Counted from the first letter of the stretch, positions 53,586 through 62,647 are shown. The stretch: 64,000 nucleotides of DNA from Flavobacterium filum DSM 17961 (GCF_000425465.1 NZ_AUDM01000010.1:81551-145550), one strand, 5' to 3'. The notes: a model not told the origin generated them from the letters alone. Numbers and translations are program-made.

Positions 53586-54860
53586 ATGGAAGATAATTTT
53601 GATAGTTTAAAAAAATATAATTTTTGGAATGGTAACCTACCGCAATTAGGTTTTGAAAGAGAAACATATACCAATTCGATACTAGAATACACGGGTAATA
53701 AACTCATAAAAGTGTTAGTAGGTCAACGTAGAGTTGGGAAAAGTTACCTATTGCGACAACTTGCCAATAAACTAATGCAACAAGGTGTAAATGCTAAGAA
53801 TATATTTTATTTAAACAAAGAATTTACCGATTTTGATACTATTTCAAGTTACCGAGATGTAGAAAAATTAATTGAAATCTATCGATCAAAAACACATCCT
53901 GTTGGCAAGATATACCTTTTTATTGATGAAATTCAAAACATTGAAGGATGGGAACATTTTGCGAATTCGTATTCTCAAAATTATGTAGATGATTACGAAC
54001 TTTTCATAAGTGGTTCCAATTCAAAAATGCTTTCCGGAGAGTTAGCAACACTTCTTTCCGGTAGATATGTAACTTTTGAGATATTTCCATTTAGTTTTAA
54101 TGAATTTTCTGAAGCAACAGCAAAAGAACCAAGTAAATTGACGTATATAGAATACATGGAAAGCGGCGGTTTACCGGAATTATTCATTTTACCTAATGAA
54201 CAAACGAAACGAAATTATATTTCTGCCATTAAAGACTCTGTTTTATTACGTGATGTCATACAACGTTATAACATTAAAGACCCAAAATTATTAGAAGATA
54301 TTTTTGTTTTCATGGTTAACAACGCATCAAATCTTGTTTCTATAAATAACATTGTCAATTTTTTTAAAAGCAATAATCGAAAAACCACCTATGATACGGT
54401 TTCAAATTATATTGAATATATAATAGACACCTTTCTGGTTCATAAAGTTGAACGCTATGACATCAAAGGAAAAGATATTATTTTGGGAAATTGTAAATAT
54501 TATATAAATGACTTATCATTTAAAAATTATTTATACCAAGGCTTTAGTTTCGGAATAGGTTATAAACTTGAAAATTTAGTTTATTTGGAACTTCGTAGGT
54601 TAGGATTTAATGTTTATACAGGAGCTTTAAAAAACAAAGAAATTGATTTTATTGCGAAAAAAGGGGATCGTGTTATCTATTTTCAAGTGACATACATACT
54701 CGAAAACGAAAACACAATCATACGAGAATATTCGCCTTTGCAAAACATTTCAGATAATTATGAAAAAATTGTAATTTCATTAGATGATATTGCTTTCCCT
54801 TCTAATGAGGGAATTTTACATATTCAAGCTTGGAAATTGAATGATTTGTTGGGAGTTTAG
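53586..54860 (+). CDS. ATP-binding protein with AAA_14 and DUF4143 domains
   Basis: The 424-residue protein has Walker A VGQRRVGKSYLL near 43-54, Walker B IYLFIDEIQNIEGWE near 114, and sensor-like ISGSNSKML near 146. After the STAND-like AAA_14 domain (about 35-165) comes DUF4143 (about 210-370), which holds a PD-(D/E)XK nuclease-like core (LENLVYLELRRLGFNVYTG, then EIDFIAKKG and YFQVTYIL). The family is widespread, patchy and of unknown function, and is sometimes discussed as defence-related. It is framed by two copies of the methyltransferase 3' end, so it arrived as a cassette. Confidence 0.9.
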   Translation: MEDNFDSLKKYNFWNGNLPQLGFERETYTNSILEYTGNKLIKVLVGQRRVGKSYLLRQLANKLMQQGVNAKNIFYLNKEFTDFDTISSYRDVEKLIEIYRSKTHPVGKIYLFIDEIQNIEGWEHFANSYSQNYVDDYELFISGSNSKMLSGELATLLSGRYVTFEIFPFSFNEFSEATAKEPSKLTYIEYMESGGLPELFILPNEQTKRNYISAIKDSVLLRDVIQRYNIKDPKLLEDIFVFMVNNASNLVSINNIVNFFKSNNRKTTYDTVSNYIEYIIDTFLVHKVERYDIKGKDIILGNCKYYINDLSFKNYLYQGFSFGIGYKLENLVYLELRRLGFNVYTGALKNKEIDFIAKKGDRVIYFQVTYILENENTIIREYSPLQNISDNYEKIVISLDDIAFPSNEGILHIQAWKLNDLLGV

Positions 54861-54865
54861 TAAAA

Positions 54866-54917
54866 AAAGGTCGATTTACACAACCGACCTACTATCTTTA
54901 TAATTCAAAAAAGTTGA
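54866..54917 (+). pseudogene. Displaced duplicate of the RsmI-like gene 3' end
   Basis: This fragment reads KVDLHNRPTIFIIQKS plus a stop in frame, the same last residues as the methyltransferase at 52690-53412. The ungapped alignment to 53361-53412 has about 42 of 52 bases identical. The differences are synonymous (for example aat/aac, cca/cct, tcg/agt) and the stop is TGA rather than TAA. No start or upstream coding part is present. Its stop lies one base from the stop of the convergent gene at 54919, which looks like the ancestral gene junction. Confidence 0.9.
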
Positions 54918-54918
54918 T

Positions 54919-55557
54919 TTATTTTACTTTTGCATTTTTATTCGCCACAATATGCGAAGTATCATATCCACCAAATTTTTTGATATACGTTTTGATAGAA
55001 GTACCAAAACCATCTTTTATACTTCTATTTCCATTACTTTTTAGAAACTTTTTTACCGAACCGGCACCGCCTAAATGAGCCGCTGCCAATAATCCGGATT
55101 CCGTAATGACAACTCCATTGATTGTTTTTCCTTCGTATTTTTCAATTTCATCACGCAAAATCCATTTGTTTACAGACATTAAAGCATTAAAAGCTTTTTC
55201 TTGAAGTTGAGGAGTACGCATAAAATGAAGACTATCATTCACACCTAAAGTACGAAGTGTACCAATTCCAAATTGGTATTTTCCCATATAACCAAAAGAA
55301 TTGACCAAATGGTATTTCCCTTGTGATTCTTTAAATGCTAAATCTTGTTTGAATCCGGCATAGGTTTTTCCGGTTTGTGGGAAAATGACATTTTTATATT
55401 CTAATTCTTCAGCTGTTGGAACAGTATAATGTAAAACTTCATCTGATTCATCAACATAAAACCAATTTAAATTTTCAAATTGATAAGGTTTGAAACCTGT
55501 ACTGATTATTGCTACAATAACGACAATACTAGAATAAAAATACCATTTTTTTGACAT
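54919..55557 (-). CDS. Lysozyme-like (lytic transglycosylase-type) secreted protein
   Basis: The 212-residue protein has an N-terminal membrane helix or signal (about 7-22). A lysozyme-fold domain follows, with the acidic residue Glu77 in AFKESQGKYH and the motif NSFGYMGKYQFG near 86. ESGLLAAAHLGGAGSVKKFL near 155 completes it. This is the SLT-like pattern, in which Glu77 would be the catalytic acid. It should cut glycan strands of peptidoglycan. The final assignment within the lysozyme superfamily is uncertain. It is encoded apart from the mltG operon, with a 97-base gap. Confidence 0.68.
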   Translation of the reverse strand: MSKKWYFYSSIVVIVAIISTGFKPYQFENLNWFYVDESDEVLHYTVPTAEELEYKNVIFPQTGKTYAGFKQDLAFKESQGKYHLVNSFGYMGKYQFGIGTLRTLGVNDSLHFMRTPQLQEKAFNALMSVNKWILRDEIEKYEGKTINGVVITESGLLAAAHLGGAGSVKKFLKSNGNRSIKDGFGTSIKTYIKKFGGYDTSHIVANKNAKVK

Positions 55558-55654
55558 AGAAAGTTATTTCTCAAGTGCTGTCACCCTCTTGAATTTCACC
55601 GGTGCAAATATACAACTTATTTTATAAAATTGACAATCAGCAAGTTAATATTTT

Positions 55655-56563
55655 CTAAAAGTAAATAAAGTAGCCTTTAACCTTTCCTGAACCGTTGATT
55701 TCAAACGTTGGAGCGGGAATTTTGATGGTGTTAAAAAGTGAAAAAACAGTCTTTAAAAAATGTGATTTTGTTTCAATTTTAGATAAATCGACATCCAAAC
55801 TGAGATAAAATTGTCTATTTCTTTCAATATCAAATGCAATATTTGATGCATTTGAATTACTTGAAATCATTCCATCTGCTCCATATCCAAAAGCAACATT
55901 CAACCATTTCGGAATTTTTGTTGTTTTAGCAAACGAATAAACATTGGCCGACAACCAATAGGTTTGACCATTATAATCTTTCAAAATTTGTTCACTAACA
56001 CTTTTTCCTAATAATTCCGGTCGCAAATCAGCATATTTAGTGGTGTGAAAAGAAAATTTCGGAATAATTCGCTGTTCATTCCACAACAATTCTTGAGAAA
56101 CATTTAAAGCTGTTCCGGTAGCATTGGCAGCAACATCACCCCAAGAAAATCCCCATTCAGCAGAATGTGCATCAAACATTTCAACAGCAGTGAGGAAAAC
56201 AAAACCATAACCGGCTCCATAAATTAACTGGTCATTCTTTGAAACACCACTCCAATTTAGCATTTCGGCACTCATTCGACCTAAATGATAGGCAGAAAAC
56301 ACATGTCCGGCTTTATCCATTTGAAGCCAATCGTTATTGTCATTTTTGAATTGAAAAGAAGATTTTTCGTAATCGGTATACCAAATTTGATGCAATCCAA
56401 CCAATGCGGCTGAAGTCAAAACTGCTTCTGAAATTACAACGGCATTTCTTCTTTTGGTATGCAACGTGTCTGATGGTTTGAAAAAATCATCGAATGTAGA
56501 TTGAGCTACTACTCCATTTGAAAACAGCAAAAAAGGAGCAACTATGAAAAATAAATTTTTCAA
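55655..56563 (-). CDS. DUF2279 (YfiM-like) secreted protein
   Basis: The 302-residue protein has a signal peptide (1-20, ending VVAQ). The DUF2279 core lies at about 45-150, with LHQIWYTDYEKSSFQF, DKAGHVFSAYHLGRM and SAEWGFSWGDVAANATG. The family probably sits in the outer membrane or periplasm; the role is unknown. The start abuts the mltG stop exactly, which implies translational coupling to a peptidoglycan enzyme. Confidence 0.86.
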   Translation of the reverse strand: MKNLFFIVAPFLLFSNGVVAQSTFDDFFKPSDTLHTKRRNAVVISEAVLTSAALVGLHQIWYTDYEKSSFQFKNDNNDWLQMDKAGHVFSAYHLGRMSAEMLNWSGVSKNDQLIYGAGYGFVFLTAVEMFDAHSAEWGFSWGDVAANATGTALNVSQELLWNEQRIIPKFSFHTTKYADLRPELLGKSVSEQILKDYNGQTYWLSANVYSFAKTTKIPKWLNVAFGYGADGMISSNSNASNIAFDIERNRQFYLSLDVDLSKIETKSHFLKTVFSLFNTIKIPAPTFEINGSGKVKGYFIYF

Positions 56564-57601
56564 TTAATTAGTGGTTTGCGTGTTTAACCAAGCTGCATAT
56601 TTTTTGGCATTCACGTTATGTTGCTCCAAAGTTGTAGCAAATTCGTGATAGCCAAAACGTTCCACACTTGCACAGAAATAGATAAAATCATGCTGCTCCG
56701 GATTCAAAACAGCGTCAATTGCATTGACATCCGGCATAAAGATAGGACCGGGAGGCAAACCAACATTTCTATACGTATTATAAGGTGAATCCACTTCTAA
56801 ATGTTTGTAATAAACGCGTTTAATCACTTGGTTAAAATCATTTGAGGATAATTTATACGCATAAATTACGGTTGGGTCTGCTTGAAGGGGCATGCCAACA
56901 TTCATACGATTCAAATAGACTTTTGCTACGCGTGGTCGTTCTTCTACTTTGGCCGTTTCTTTTTGAACGATGGAAGCGAGAATGGATACTTGAATAGGCG
57001 TTAAACCTAATTTTTCAGCTTTGGCTTTTCGTTCATCATTCCAAAAACGAAAATATTCTTTCGCCATTTGATCTCTAAATTTTACAGCAGATGTATTCCA
57101 ATAAAATTCAAATGTATTGGGTAAAAGCATCGTAAATACCGTTTCTTCCGTGAAACCGTTTTCTTCTAAAAATGTTGGTTCTTTAAACGCTTGCAACAAC
57201 TGAATACTATCCGGTTCAATTTGAGAAGCAATTCGACCAACAAAATTTTCCAATCGTTCTTGGTTATTGAACGTTACACGAACAGGAACACTTCTTCGCA
57301 AAGCAGAAACAATAGAATTGGTATTCATATTTTTAGTCAACTCAAATTTTCCGGCTTTTATTTCGGTGGAATACCCTCTGCGATTGGCAAGGGTTTCAAA
57401 TTTATCCATGTCTTTTATATGGGGAGATACAATTGCTTTTACTTCTTCAAAAGTGGCGTCAGTTGGAATGTAAACAGAAACTTTTTCTTCCGAAAAATTA
57501 GTATTGGGAGTAAAAACGGTTTGATATACTTTAAAACCGAAATAGGCAACGCCAACTAAAACAGCTAAAGAAACATAAAGAATTATTTTTTTAAAATTCA
57601 T
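56564..57601 (-). CDS. mltG: Endolytic murein transglycosylase MltG
   Basis: The 345-residue protein has one N-terminal membrane helix (6-26), a LysM-like subdomain (about 40-100), and the YceG catalytic domain with Glu215 in ILASIVQKETAKVEERP, then VYLNRMNVGMPLQADPTVIYA and NTYRNVGLPPGPI. MltG cuts new glycan strands and sets their length. It is the middle gene of a run with dapF and a GNAT gene upstream and the DUF2279 gene downstream. Confidence 0.96.
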   Translation of the reverse strand: MNFKKIILYVSLAVLVGVAYFGFKVYQTVFTPNTNFSEEKVSVYIPTDATFEEVKAIVSPHIKDMDKFETLANRRGYSTEIKAGKFELTKNMNTNSIVSALRRSVPVRVTFNNQERLENFVGRIASQIEPDSIQLLQAFKEPTFLEENGFTEETVFTMLLPNTFEFYWNTSAVKFRDQMAKEYFRFWNDERKAKAEKLGLTPIQVSILASIVQKETAKVEERPRVAKVYLNRMNVGMPLQADPTVIYAYKLSSNDFNQVIKRVYYKHLEVDSPYNTYRNVGLPPGPIFMPDVNAIDAVLNPEQHDFIYFCASVERFGYHEFATTLEQHNVNAKKYAAWLNTQTTN

Positions 57602-57607
57602 TTGAAA

Positions 57608-58138
57608 TTATGATTTACGAATTAATTGATAAAGTGCTTCATCTGAATAGATTCCGTTTTGAAAATTCCATTCTTTTTTGATGCCTACACATTCGAAGCC
57701 AAAAGTAGTAAAAAGAGCAATACTGGCTTCATTTGTTGTCGCAATATTAGCATACAATTGATGTACCTCCAACCGTTCAAACGCAAAATGTATTAACAAT
57801 TCTAAGGCTTGTCGACTAAATCCTTTTAGTCTATTTTCTTCATTTTGAATCAAAATGCCAATTCCGGCTCGTTTATTTTTTGGGTCAAAATCAAATAAAT
57901 CGATTAATCCAATGGCTTGAAAACTGTCATTTTTACAGATTGCCAGTCGCAATTGTTTGGCTTCATAAATATCTTGTTGAGCATTGTCTAAATATTGACG
58001 AATCAAAAATCGACTGTAAGGCGTTTGCGTTTGACTGATTTCCCAAACCGATTCGTCATTTTCTAATTGATAAACAAATTCTAAATCTTCCGGTTCTAGT
58101 GCTCGAAGATAAATATGTTGCCCCTTAAGTGTTTTCAT
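57608..58138 (-). CDS. GNAT family acetyltransferase (RimJ/RimL-like)
   Basis: The 176-residue protein has the RimJ/RimL-type pattern: IYLRALEPEDLEFVYQLEND at the start, the GIGILIQNEENRLKGFSRQALELL acetyl-CoA loop near 95, and EASIALFTTFGFECVGIKKEW near 135. The acceptor is unknown; in this operon, between dapF and mltG with gaps of three and six bases, an envelope-related substrate is possible but unproven. Confidence 0.88.
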   Translation of the reverse strand: MKTLKGQHIYLRALEPEDLEFVYQLENDESVWEISQTQTPYSRFLIRQYLDNAQQDIYEAKQLRLAICKNDSFQAIGLIDLFDFDPKNKRAGIGILIQNEENRLKGFSRQALELLIHFAFERLEVHQLYANIATTNEASIALFTTFGFECVGIKKEWNFQNGIYSDEALYQLIRKS

Positions 58139-58141
58139 GAA

Positions 58142-58933
58142 TTAAAAGTTATCGGATTGAATTGTTCCTTCAAACACAAAAGTAGCCGGACCAATCAAAA
58201 AAACGTTATGATAGTGATTTCCCTCTTTTTGAAAAGACACTTTTAATTGACCACCTTCCACTAATACATCTATTTCATTGGAAGTGGTTTTCCCTATGGC
58301 ATTCATGGCAATTGCAGCAGCAGTAACACCAGTTCCACAGGAAAGGGTTTCGTCCTCTACTCCTCTTTCATATGTTCGTACAGCAAAAAGTGAATTCGAA
58401 ATAATTTCTACAAAATTAACATTGCTCCCTGCTTTTCCATACAGATCACTGTATCGAATTTGGCTACCAATTTCTTTTACCGGAACCGATTTTACATCCT
58501 CAACTAACGTGATATGATGTGGCGAACCGGTATTTAAAAACACATAATCAGCAGCTATTTTTATGTCCTCCACATTTTTCATTTGAAGTGAAACGGTACC
58601 ATCTGCTGAAATTTTGGCATAATGCTCACCATCCACCGCCATAAAAGTAGTTTCTTCATGAATGACATTCAATTGTTTGGCAAAAGCAACGATGCATCTA
58701 CCACCATTTCCGCACATGGAACTTTCATTACCATCGGAATTATAATAGACCATTTTGAAATCTGAAAATTTGTCATTTTCAAGTAATATCAAACCGTCAG
58801 CACCAATACCAAAACGTCTGTCACAAAGCTGTTTGATGAGTTTGGTATTATTTTTGGAGAAAAATTCAGTACGATTATCAATCATGATAAAATCGTTGCC
58901 CGTTCCTTGGTATTTAAAAAATTGAATGTTCAT
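58142..58933 (-). CDS. dapF: Diaminopimelate epimerase
   Basis: The start at 58933 (MNIQFFKYQGTGNDFIMIDN) gives 263 residues; a longer frame to 58963 is less likely. The two catalytic cysteines are Cys74 (SSMCGNGGRC) and Cys199 (TLSCGTGVTA). It converts LL- to meso-diaminopimelate for lysine and peptidoglycan. A TACTTTTG box on the minus strand at 58953-58960 fits the -7 consensus 19 bases before the start. Confidence 0.97.
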   Translation of the reverse strand: MNIQFFKYQGTGNDFIMIDNRTEFFSKNNTKLIKQLCDRRFGIGADGLILLENDKFSDFKMVYYNSDGNESSMCGNGGRCIVAFAKQLNVIHEETTFMAVDGEHYAKISADGTVSLQMKNVEDIKIAADYVFLNTGSPHHITLVEDVKSVPVKEIGSQIRYSDLYGKAGSNVNFVEIISNSLFAVRTYERGVEDETLSCGTGVTAAAIAMNAIGKTTSNEIDVLVEGGQLKVSFQKEGNHYHNVFLIGPATFVFEGTIQSDNF

Positions 58934-59009
58934 TTTATAAAGATATACATTGCAAAAGTACAATTATTTTAAAGAAAAGTTAAGAGCTGTTAAAGAGCGT
59001 TAAACCTTA

Positions 59010-59039
59010 TTTGTAAACATAATAAAACGTATAAATTTA
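59010..59039 (+). promoter_or_regulatory. Probable promoter of htrA
   Basis: TTTG at 59010-59013 and TAAATTTA at 59032-59039 are 18 bases apart. The -7 box has one deviation from consensus (last G to A). The start codon is 26 bases downstream. Confidence 0.6.
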
Positions 59040-59065
59040 CATTATTAAACTAAATTAGATAACCC

Positions 59066-60451
59066 ATGAAAAATGTAACCAATTTATTTTTAGTATCATT
59101 ATTTAGTGGTGCCATCACTTTAGGAGCCTACCATTTATTTTTTGAAAAAGACCAAAACAAAATTGGATTAGTCACAACTGCTCCTTTATATCCAACCAAA
59201 AATGTAGGATTAACAGCCGAAGCAATTGATTTTACAGCAGCAGCAGAGAAAGCACTAGAACAAGTTGTTCACGTAAAAAATGTTACGTATCGCACTGTTT
59301 ACAACCCAATCGATTTCTTTTATGGAAACAGAGGCGGTCAAACGCAACCACAAGTGGGAACCGGTTCAGGCGTAATTATTTCTGAAGATGGTTATGTGGT
59401 GACGAATAATCACGTTATTCAAGGTGCGGCTGAATTAGAAATTACTTTAAACAACAAAAAATCATATAAAGCTAAATTAATCGGTACCGACTCAAAAATG
59501 GATATCGCACTTTTAAAAGTAGATGCCGATGAAAAATTACCCTATGCTGTTTTTGCTGATTCAGATCAAGTAAAAGTTGGCGAATGGGTGCTAGCGGTTG
59601 GTAATCCATATAATTTAAATTCGACAGTTACCGCCGGAATTATTTCTGCGAAAGCAAGAAACTTAGACACAAGCGGAATTCAATCGTTTATTCAAACTGA
59701 TGCGGTAGTTAATCCGGGTAACAGCGGTGGTGCTTTGGTGAATACACGTGGTGAATTAGTGGGAATCAATACGATGATTTCGTCTAATACCGGTAGTTAT
59801 GTTGGCTACTCATTTGCTGTTCCATCCAACATTACACGAAAAATAATTGAAGACATCATGGAATTCGGTAATGTGCAAAGAGGAATTTTAGGTATTGAAG
59901 GAAGAGAATTAAACGGAGCTGCTTCAAAAGAATTAAACATCAGAGAAACGCAAGGTTTCTATGTCAACAAGGTGACAAAAAATTCTGGTGCTGAAAAAGC
60001 CGGTATCAAATCTGGCGATGTGATTATGAAACTAGACAATCAAAACATTACTTCGTTTGCGGAGCTTTCAGGTTATGTGAATACAAAACGTCCGAATGAT
60101 GAAATTAATGTAACCGTGAATCGTGATGGAAGAAAACTAGTAATTCCGGTAAAATTAACCAAAAAAGAAATTTTAAATTATGAATTTTATGGATTGGAGT
60201 TGGAAGATTTGGATGCAACTGACAAACAACGATTCAAATTAAAACAAGGTGTAAAAATCAAAGAAATCACGAATGAAAAACTTGCTCCTTATGCCGAAGA
60301 ATTAAAAGGAAGTATCATTTTGAGCATTGACGGAGTAAAAGCCACCGATGTAGAAACTATTTCCAGAGGATTAGGGAGCAAAACCGAAAAAGAAGGCGTT
60401 CGTGTTGAACTAATGTTACGAAACGGACAAGTAATGAGAATAATTTTGTAA
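59066..60451 (+). CDS. Periplasmic serine protease of the HtrA/DegP family
   Basis: The 461-residue protein has an N-terminal membrane segment (5-25), a trypsin-like domain with triad His116 (TNNHVIQ), Asp146 (SKMDIALL) and Ser220 (NPGNSGGALV), and two PDZ domains (about 265-365 and 375-460). It degrades or refolds damaged envelope proteins. The family is usually 450-500 residues, so it is complete. The gene is monocistronic, with its own promoter and terminator. Confidence 0.95.
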   Translation: MKNVTNLFLVSLFSGAITLGAYHLFFEKDQNKIGLVTTAPLYPTKNVGLTAEAIDFTAAAEKALEQVVHVKNVTYRTVYNPIDFFYGNRGGQTQPQVGTGSGVIISEDGYVVTNNHVIQGAAELEITLNNKKSYKAKLIGTDSKMDIALLKVDADEKLPYAVFADSDQVKVGEWVLAVGNPYNLNSTVTAGIISAKARNLDTSGIQSFIQTDAVVNPGNSGGALVNTRGELVGINTMISSNTGSYVGYSFAVPSNITRKIIEDIMEFGNVQRGILGIEGRELNGAASKELNIRETQGFYVNKVTKNSGAEKAGIKSGDVIMKLDNQNITSFAELSGYVNTKRPNDEINVTVNRDGRKLVIPVKLTKKEILNYEFYGLELEDLDATDKQRFKLKQGVKIKEITNEKLAPYAEELKGSIILSIDGVKATDVETISRGLGSKTEKEGVRVELMLRNGQVMRIIL

Positions 60452-60470
60452 ATAGGTTATTGATTTGGGG

Positions 60471-60513
60471 AAATCCTGCAAAGTAAATCTAATTGACTTT
60501 GCAGGATTTTTAT
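60471..60513 (+). terminator. Terminator after htrA
   Basis: AAATCCTGCAAAGT pairs with ACTTTGCAGGATTT across an 11-base loop, followed by a T-run. Confidence 0.92.
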
Positions 60514-60537
60514 TTTGAAAAAAAATGATAAAAAAAG

Positions 60538-60568
60538 TTTACGAAAACGTTTGAAATCTATACTTTTG
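60538..60568 (+). promoter_or_regulatory. Promoter of the long GAPDH gene
   Basis: TTTA (60538-60541, near-consensus) and TACTTTTG (60561-60568, consensus) are separated by 19 bases. The start codon is 35 bases downstream. Confidence 0.68.
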
Positions 60569-60603
60569 CACCAAATTTAACAACAACAACTAATTTGTAA
60601 AGC

Positions 60604-62055
60604 ATGAGTAAGATTCCTTCTAATTACGAAAAAGAACTTTCCTTTCAAGCGGACAGAAGAAGAGCCGGAGTAGAATTTATTAAAATCATTAGTGATTTAT
60701 GGTATGACAAATCCATTGAAATGGTTTTGTTTAGAAACCAATTAATTGACAAAAATGTTTCCGAAATTTTAAACTTGCACGAATATGCTGGAGAATTCGT
60801 AGGCAAACCGATTTCTATTTTTGATTCAGTTGAAATTGCTCGTGAAATGTTATCGTTAGATTTACCACCATCGAAACTCGACATTGGAAAATTAACATAT
60901 GAATACCATTTAGAGGACGATAAATACCACAATACCAAATCATTTGTCATTGATAAATTAAAAAAAGCCAAAGAATCAAATTCCATAAAACCTAAAGATG
61001 TGGTTTTATATGGTTTTGGTCGAATTGGTCGTTTGTTAGCCCGAGAATTAATGTCAAAAACCGGAAAAGGTTCTCAACTTCGCTTACGTGCAGTTGTTAC
61101 CCGTGATAAAAACGATGCTACCAATTTAGAAAAGAGAGCTTCTTTATTGCGTTATGATTCAGTGCATGGTGATTTTCAGGGTTCTGTAACGGCTGATTTA
61201 GAAAACAATGCGTTGCTCATCAATGGTACAACAGTACACATGATTTCGGCTAATTCACCGGAAGAAATCGATTATACAGCGTATGGAATTGAAGATGCAT
61301 TGATTATTGATAATACCGGAGCCTTCACTACAGAGGAGGCATTGAAAAGACATTTGACTTCAAAAGGTGCTTCAAAAGTGTTGCTAACCGCTCCGGGAAA
61401 AGGAGTGCCAAATATTGTGTATGGTGTAAATCATAAAGAGCACAATCCTGATAAAGTGGATATTTTCTCCGCAGCTTCTTGTACTACAAATGCCATTACG
61501 CCTATTTTAAAAGTAGTTGAAGATACTTTAGGCGTTGTAAAAGGTCATTTGGAAACCATTCATGCGTACACGAATGACCAAAATTTGGTGGACAATATGC
61601 ACAAAAAATACCGTAGAGGTCGTGCCGCTGCTTTGAATATGGTAATTACTGAAACAGGAGCCGGAAGTGCTGTGGCAAAAGCTTTACCAAGTTTAGCTGG
61701 AAAATTAACGTCAAACGCTATTCGTGTACCGGTGCCAAATGGTTCTTTAGTGGTGTTGAATTTAGAGGTAAACAAAGAATCTTCAGTTGCTGAAATCAAT
61801 GACATTATGAAAAAATATGCCTTAGAAGGTGATTTAGTAGAACAAATTAAATATTCGTTAAACAACGAATTGGTTTCCTCTGATATTGTGGGAACAAATG
61901 CTCCTTCTATTTACGATAGCAATGCTACCATTGTATCAGCTGATGGAAAAAATATTGTCTTATATATTTGGTACGATAATGAATTTGGTTATAGTCACCA
62001 AGTAATTCGTTTGGCTAAATACATTTCAAAAGTACAACGCTTCGCATATTACTAA
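60604..62055 (+). CDS. Glyceraldehyde-3-phosphate dehydrogenase, long form
   Basis: The 483-residue enzyme has the NAD-binding motif YGFGRIGRLLAREL at 136-149 and catalytic Cys293 in SAASCTTNAITP. The C-terminal VPVPNGSLVVLNLEV and WYDNEFGYSHQV segments are also present. The core is therefore a normal GAPDH, but about 130 residues precede it; usual enzymes are near 335 residues. The extra region is mostly helical with no motif I know. This long class exists in Bacteroidota and some gammaproteobacteria. Whether it is glycolytic or gluconeogenic cannot be decided here. Confidence 0.93.
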   Translation: MSKIPSNYEKELSFQADRRRAGVEFIKIISDLWYDKSIEMVLFRNQLIDKNVSEILNLHEYAGEFVGKPISIFDSVEIAREMLSLDLPPSKLDIGKLTYEYHLEDDKYHNTKSFVIDKLKKAKESNSIKPKDVVLYGFGRIGRLLARELMSKTGKGSQLRLRAVVTRDKNDATNLEKRASLLRYDSVHGDFQGSVTADLENNALLINGTTVHMISANSPEEIDYTAYGIEDALIIDNTGAFTTEEALKRHLTSKGASKVLLTAPGKGVPNIVYGVNHKEHNPDKVDIFSAASCTTNAITPILKVVEDTLGVVKGHLETIHAYTNDQNLVDNMHKKYRRGRAAALNMVITETGAGSAVAKALPSLAGKLTSNAIRVPVPNGSLVVLNLEVNKESSVAEINDIMKKYALEGDLVEQIKYSLNNELVSSDIVGTNAPSIYDSNATIVSADGKNIVLYIWYDNEFGYSHQVIRLAKYISKVQRFAYY

Positions 62056-62074
62056 ACTAACTAAATACTTTTTT

Positions 62075-62110
62075 AAAAACCGCTTTAACGTGAAGTTAAG
62101 CGGTTTTTTT
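62075..62110 (+). terminator. Terminator after the GAPDH gene
   Basis: AAAACCGCTTTAAC pairs imperfectly with GTTAAGCGGTTTT (one bulge), followed by a T-run. Confidence 0.88.
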
Positions 62111-62193
62111 TATTATTTCAACAAAAAGTTATAGCTAAACACAATTATTTCAGGTATTTACGTTATATTGCATACGATTTAACCCAAAATCTC

Positions 62194-62553
62194 ATGAAAT
62201 ACCTACTATTCTTAGTGCTTATCAGCACTCAGCTTGCTTTTTCGCAAGAATCAATTCGAACCTATCGGCACGGTCAAAACGGCATGGAATTAATTGCCAA
62301 GTCAAAATCAGAAACAGTTATCATTAGCACATTCAATGCAAAAATGGATATTCGTCAAGATATTGCCCGCAAACTCTATCAATTGTTTAAAGAGAAAAAA
62401 GTAGCAAATAATGCTCTTTTAACCGTCATTGGAAAAGAAGCCAATGTCATTGGAAAATGCCTTATCAAAAAAAGTGGCAATCTAACTTCTTTAGAGTTTT
62501 ACTACGAAAAAGTATTTTGGCACAATGGTGAAGTGGAAAAATATGGTAGGTAG
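62194..62553 (+). CDS. Small secreted protein of unknown function
   Basis: The 119-residue product has a signal peptide (MKYLLFLVLISTQLAFSQ). A mature domain of about 100 residues with mixed helix and strand follows (AKMDIRQDIARKLYQLFKEKK, then NALLTVIGKEANVIGKC). I do not recognise a family. It stands alone between two terminators. Confidence 0.7.
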   Translation: MKYLLFLVLISTQLAFSQESIRTYRHGQNGMELIAKSKSETVIISTFNAKMDIRQDIARKLYQLFKEKKVANNALLTVIGKEANVIGKCLIKKSGNLTSLEFYYEKVFWHNGEVEKYGR

Positions 62554-62593
62554 ATCAACTACTTGGTTAAAATTACTGTAATGTCTAAACATA

Positions 62594-62622
62594 AAAAAAC
62601 TCCTGAAATTCAGGAGTTTTTT
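62594..62622. terminator. Terminator after the small secreted protein gene
   Basis: AAACTCCTG pairs with CAGGAGTTT around AAATT. A-run and T-run flanks let it also serve the convergent gene at 62648. Confidence 0.9.
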
Positions 62623-62647
62623 ATACTATATGATTAAAAATAGGATT

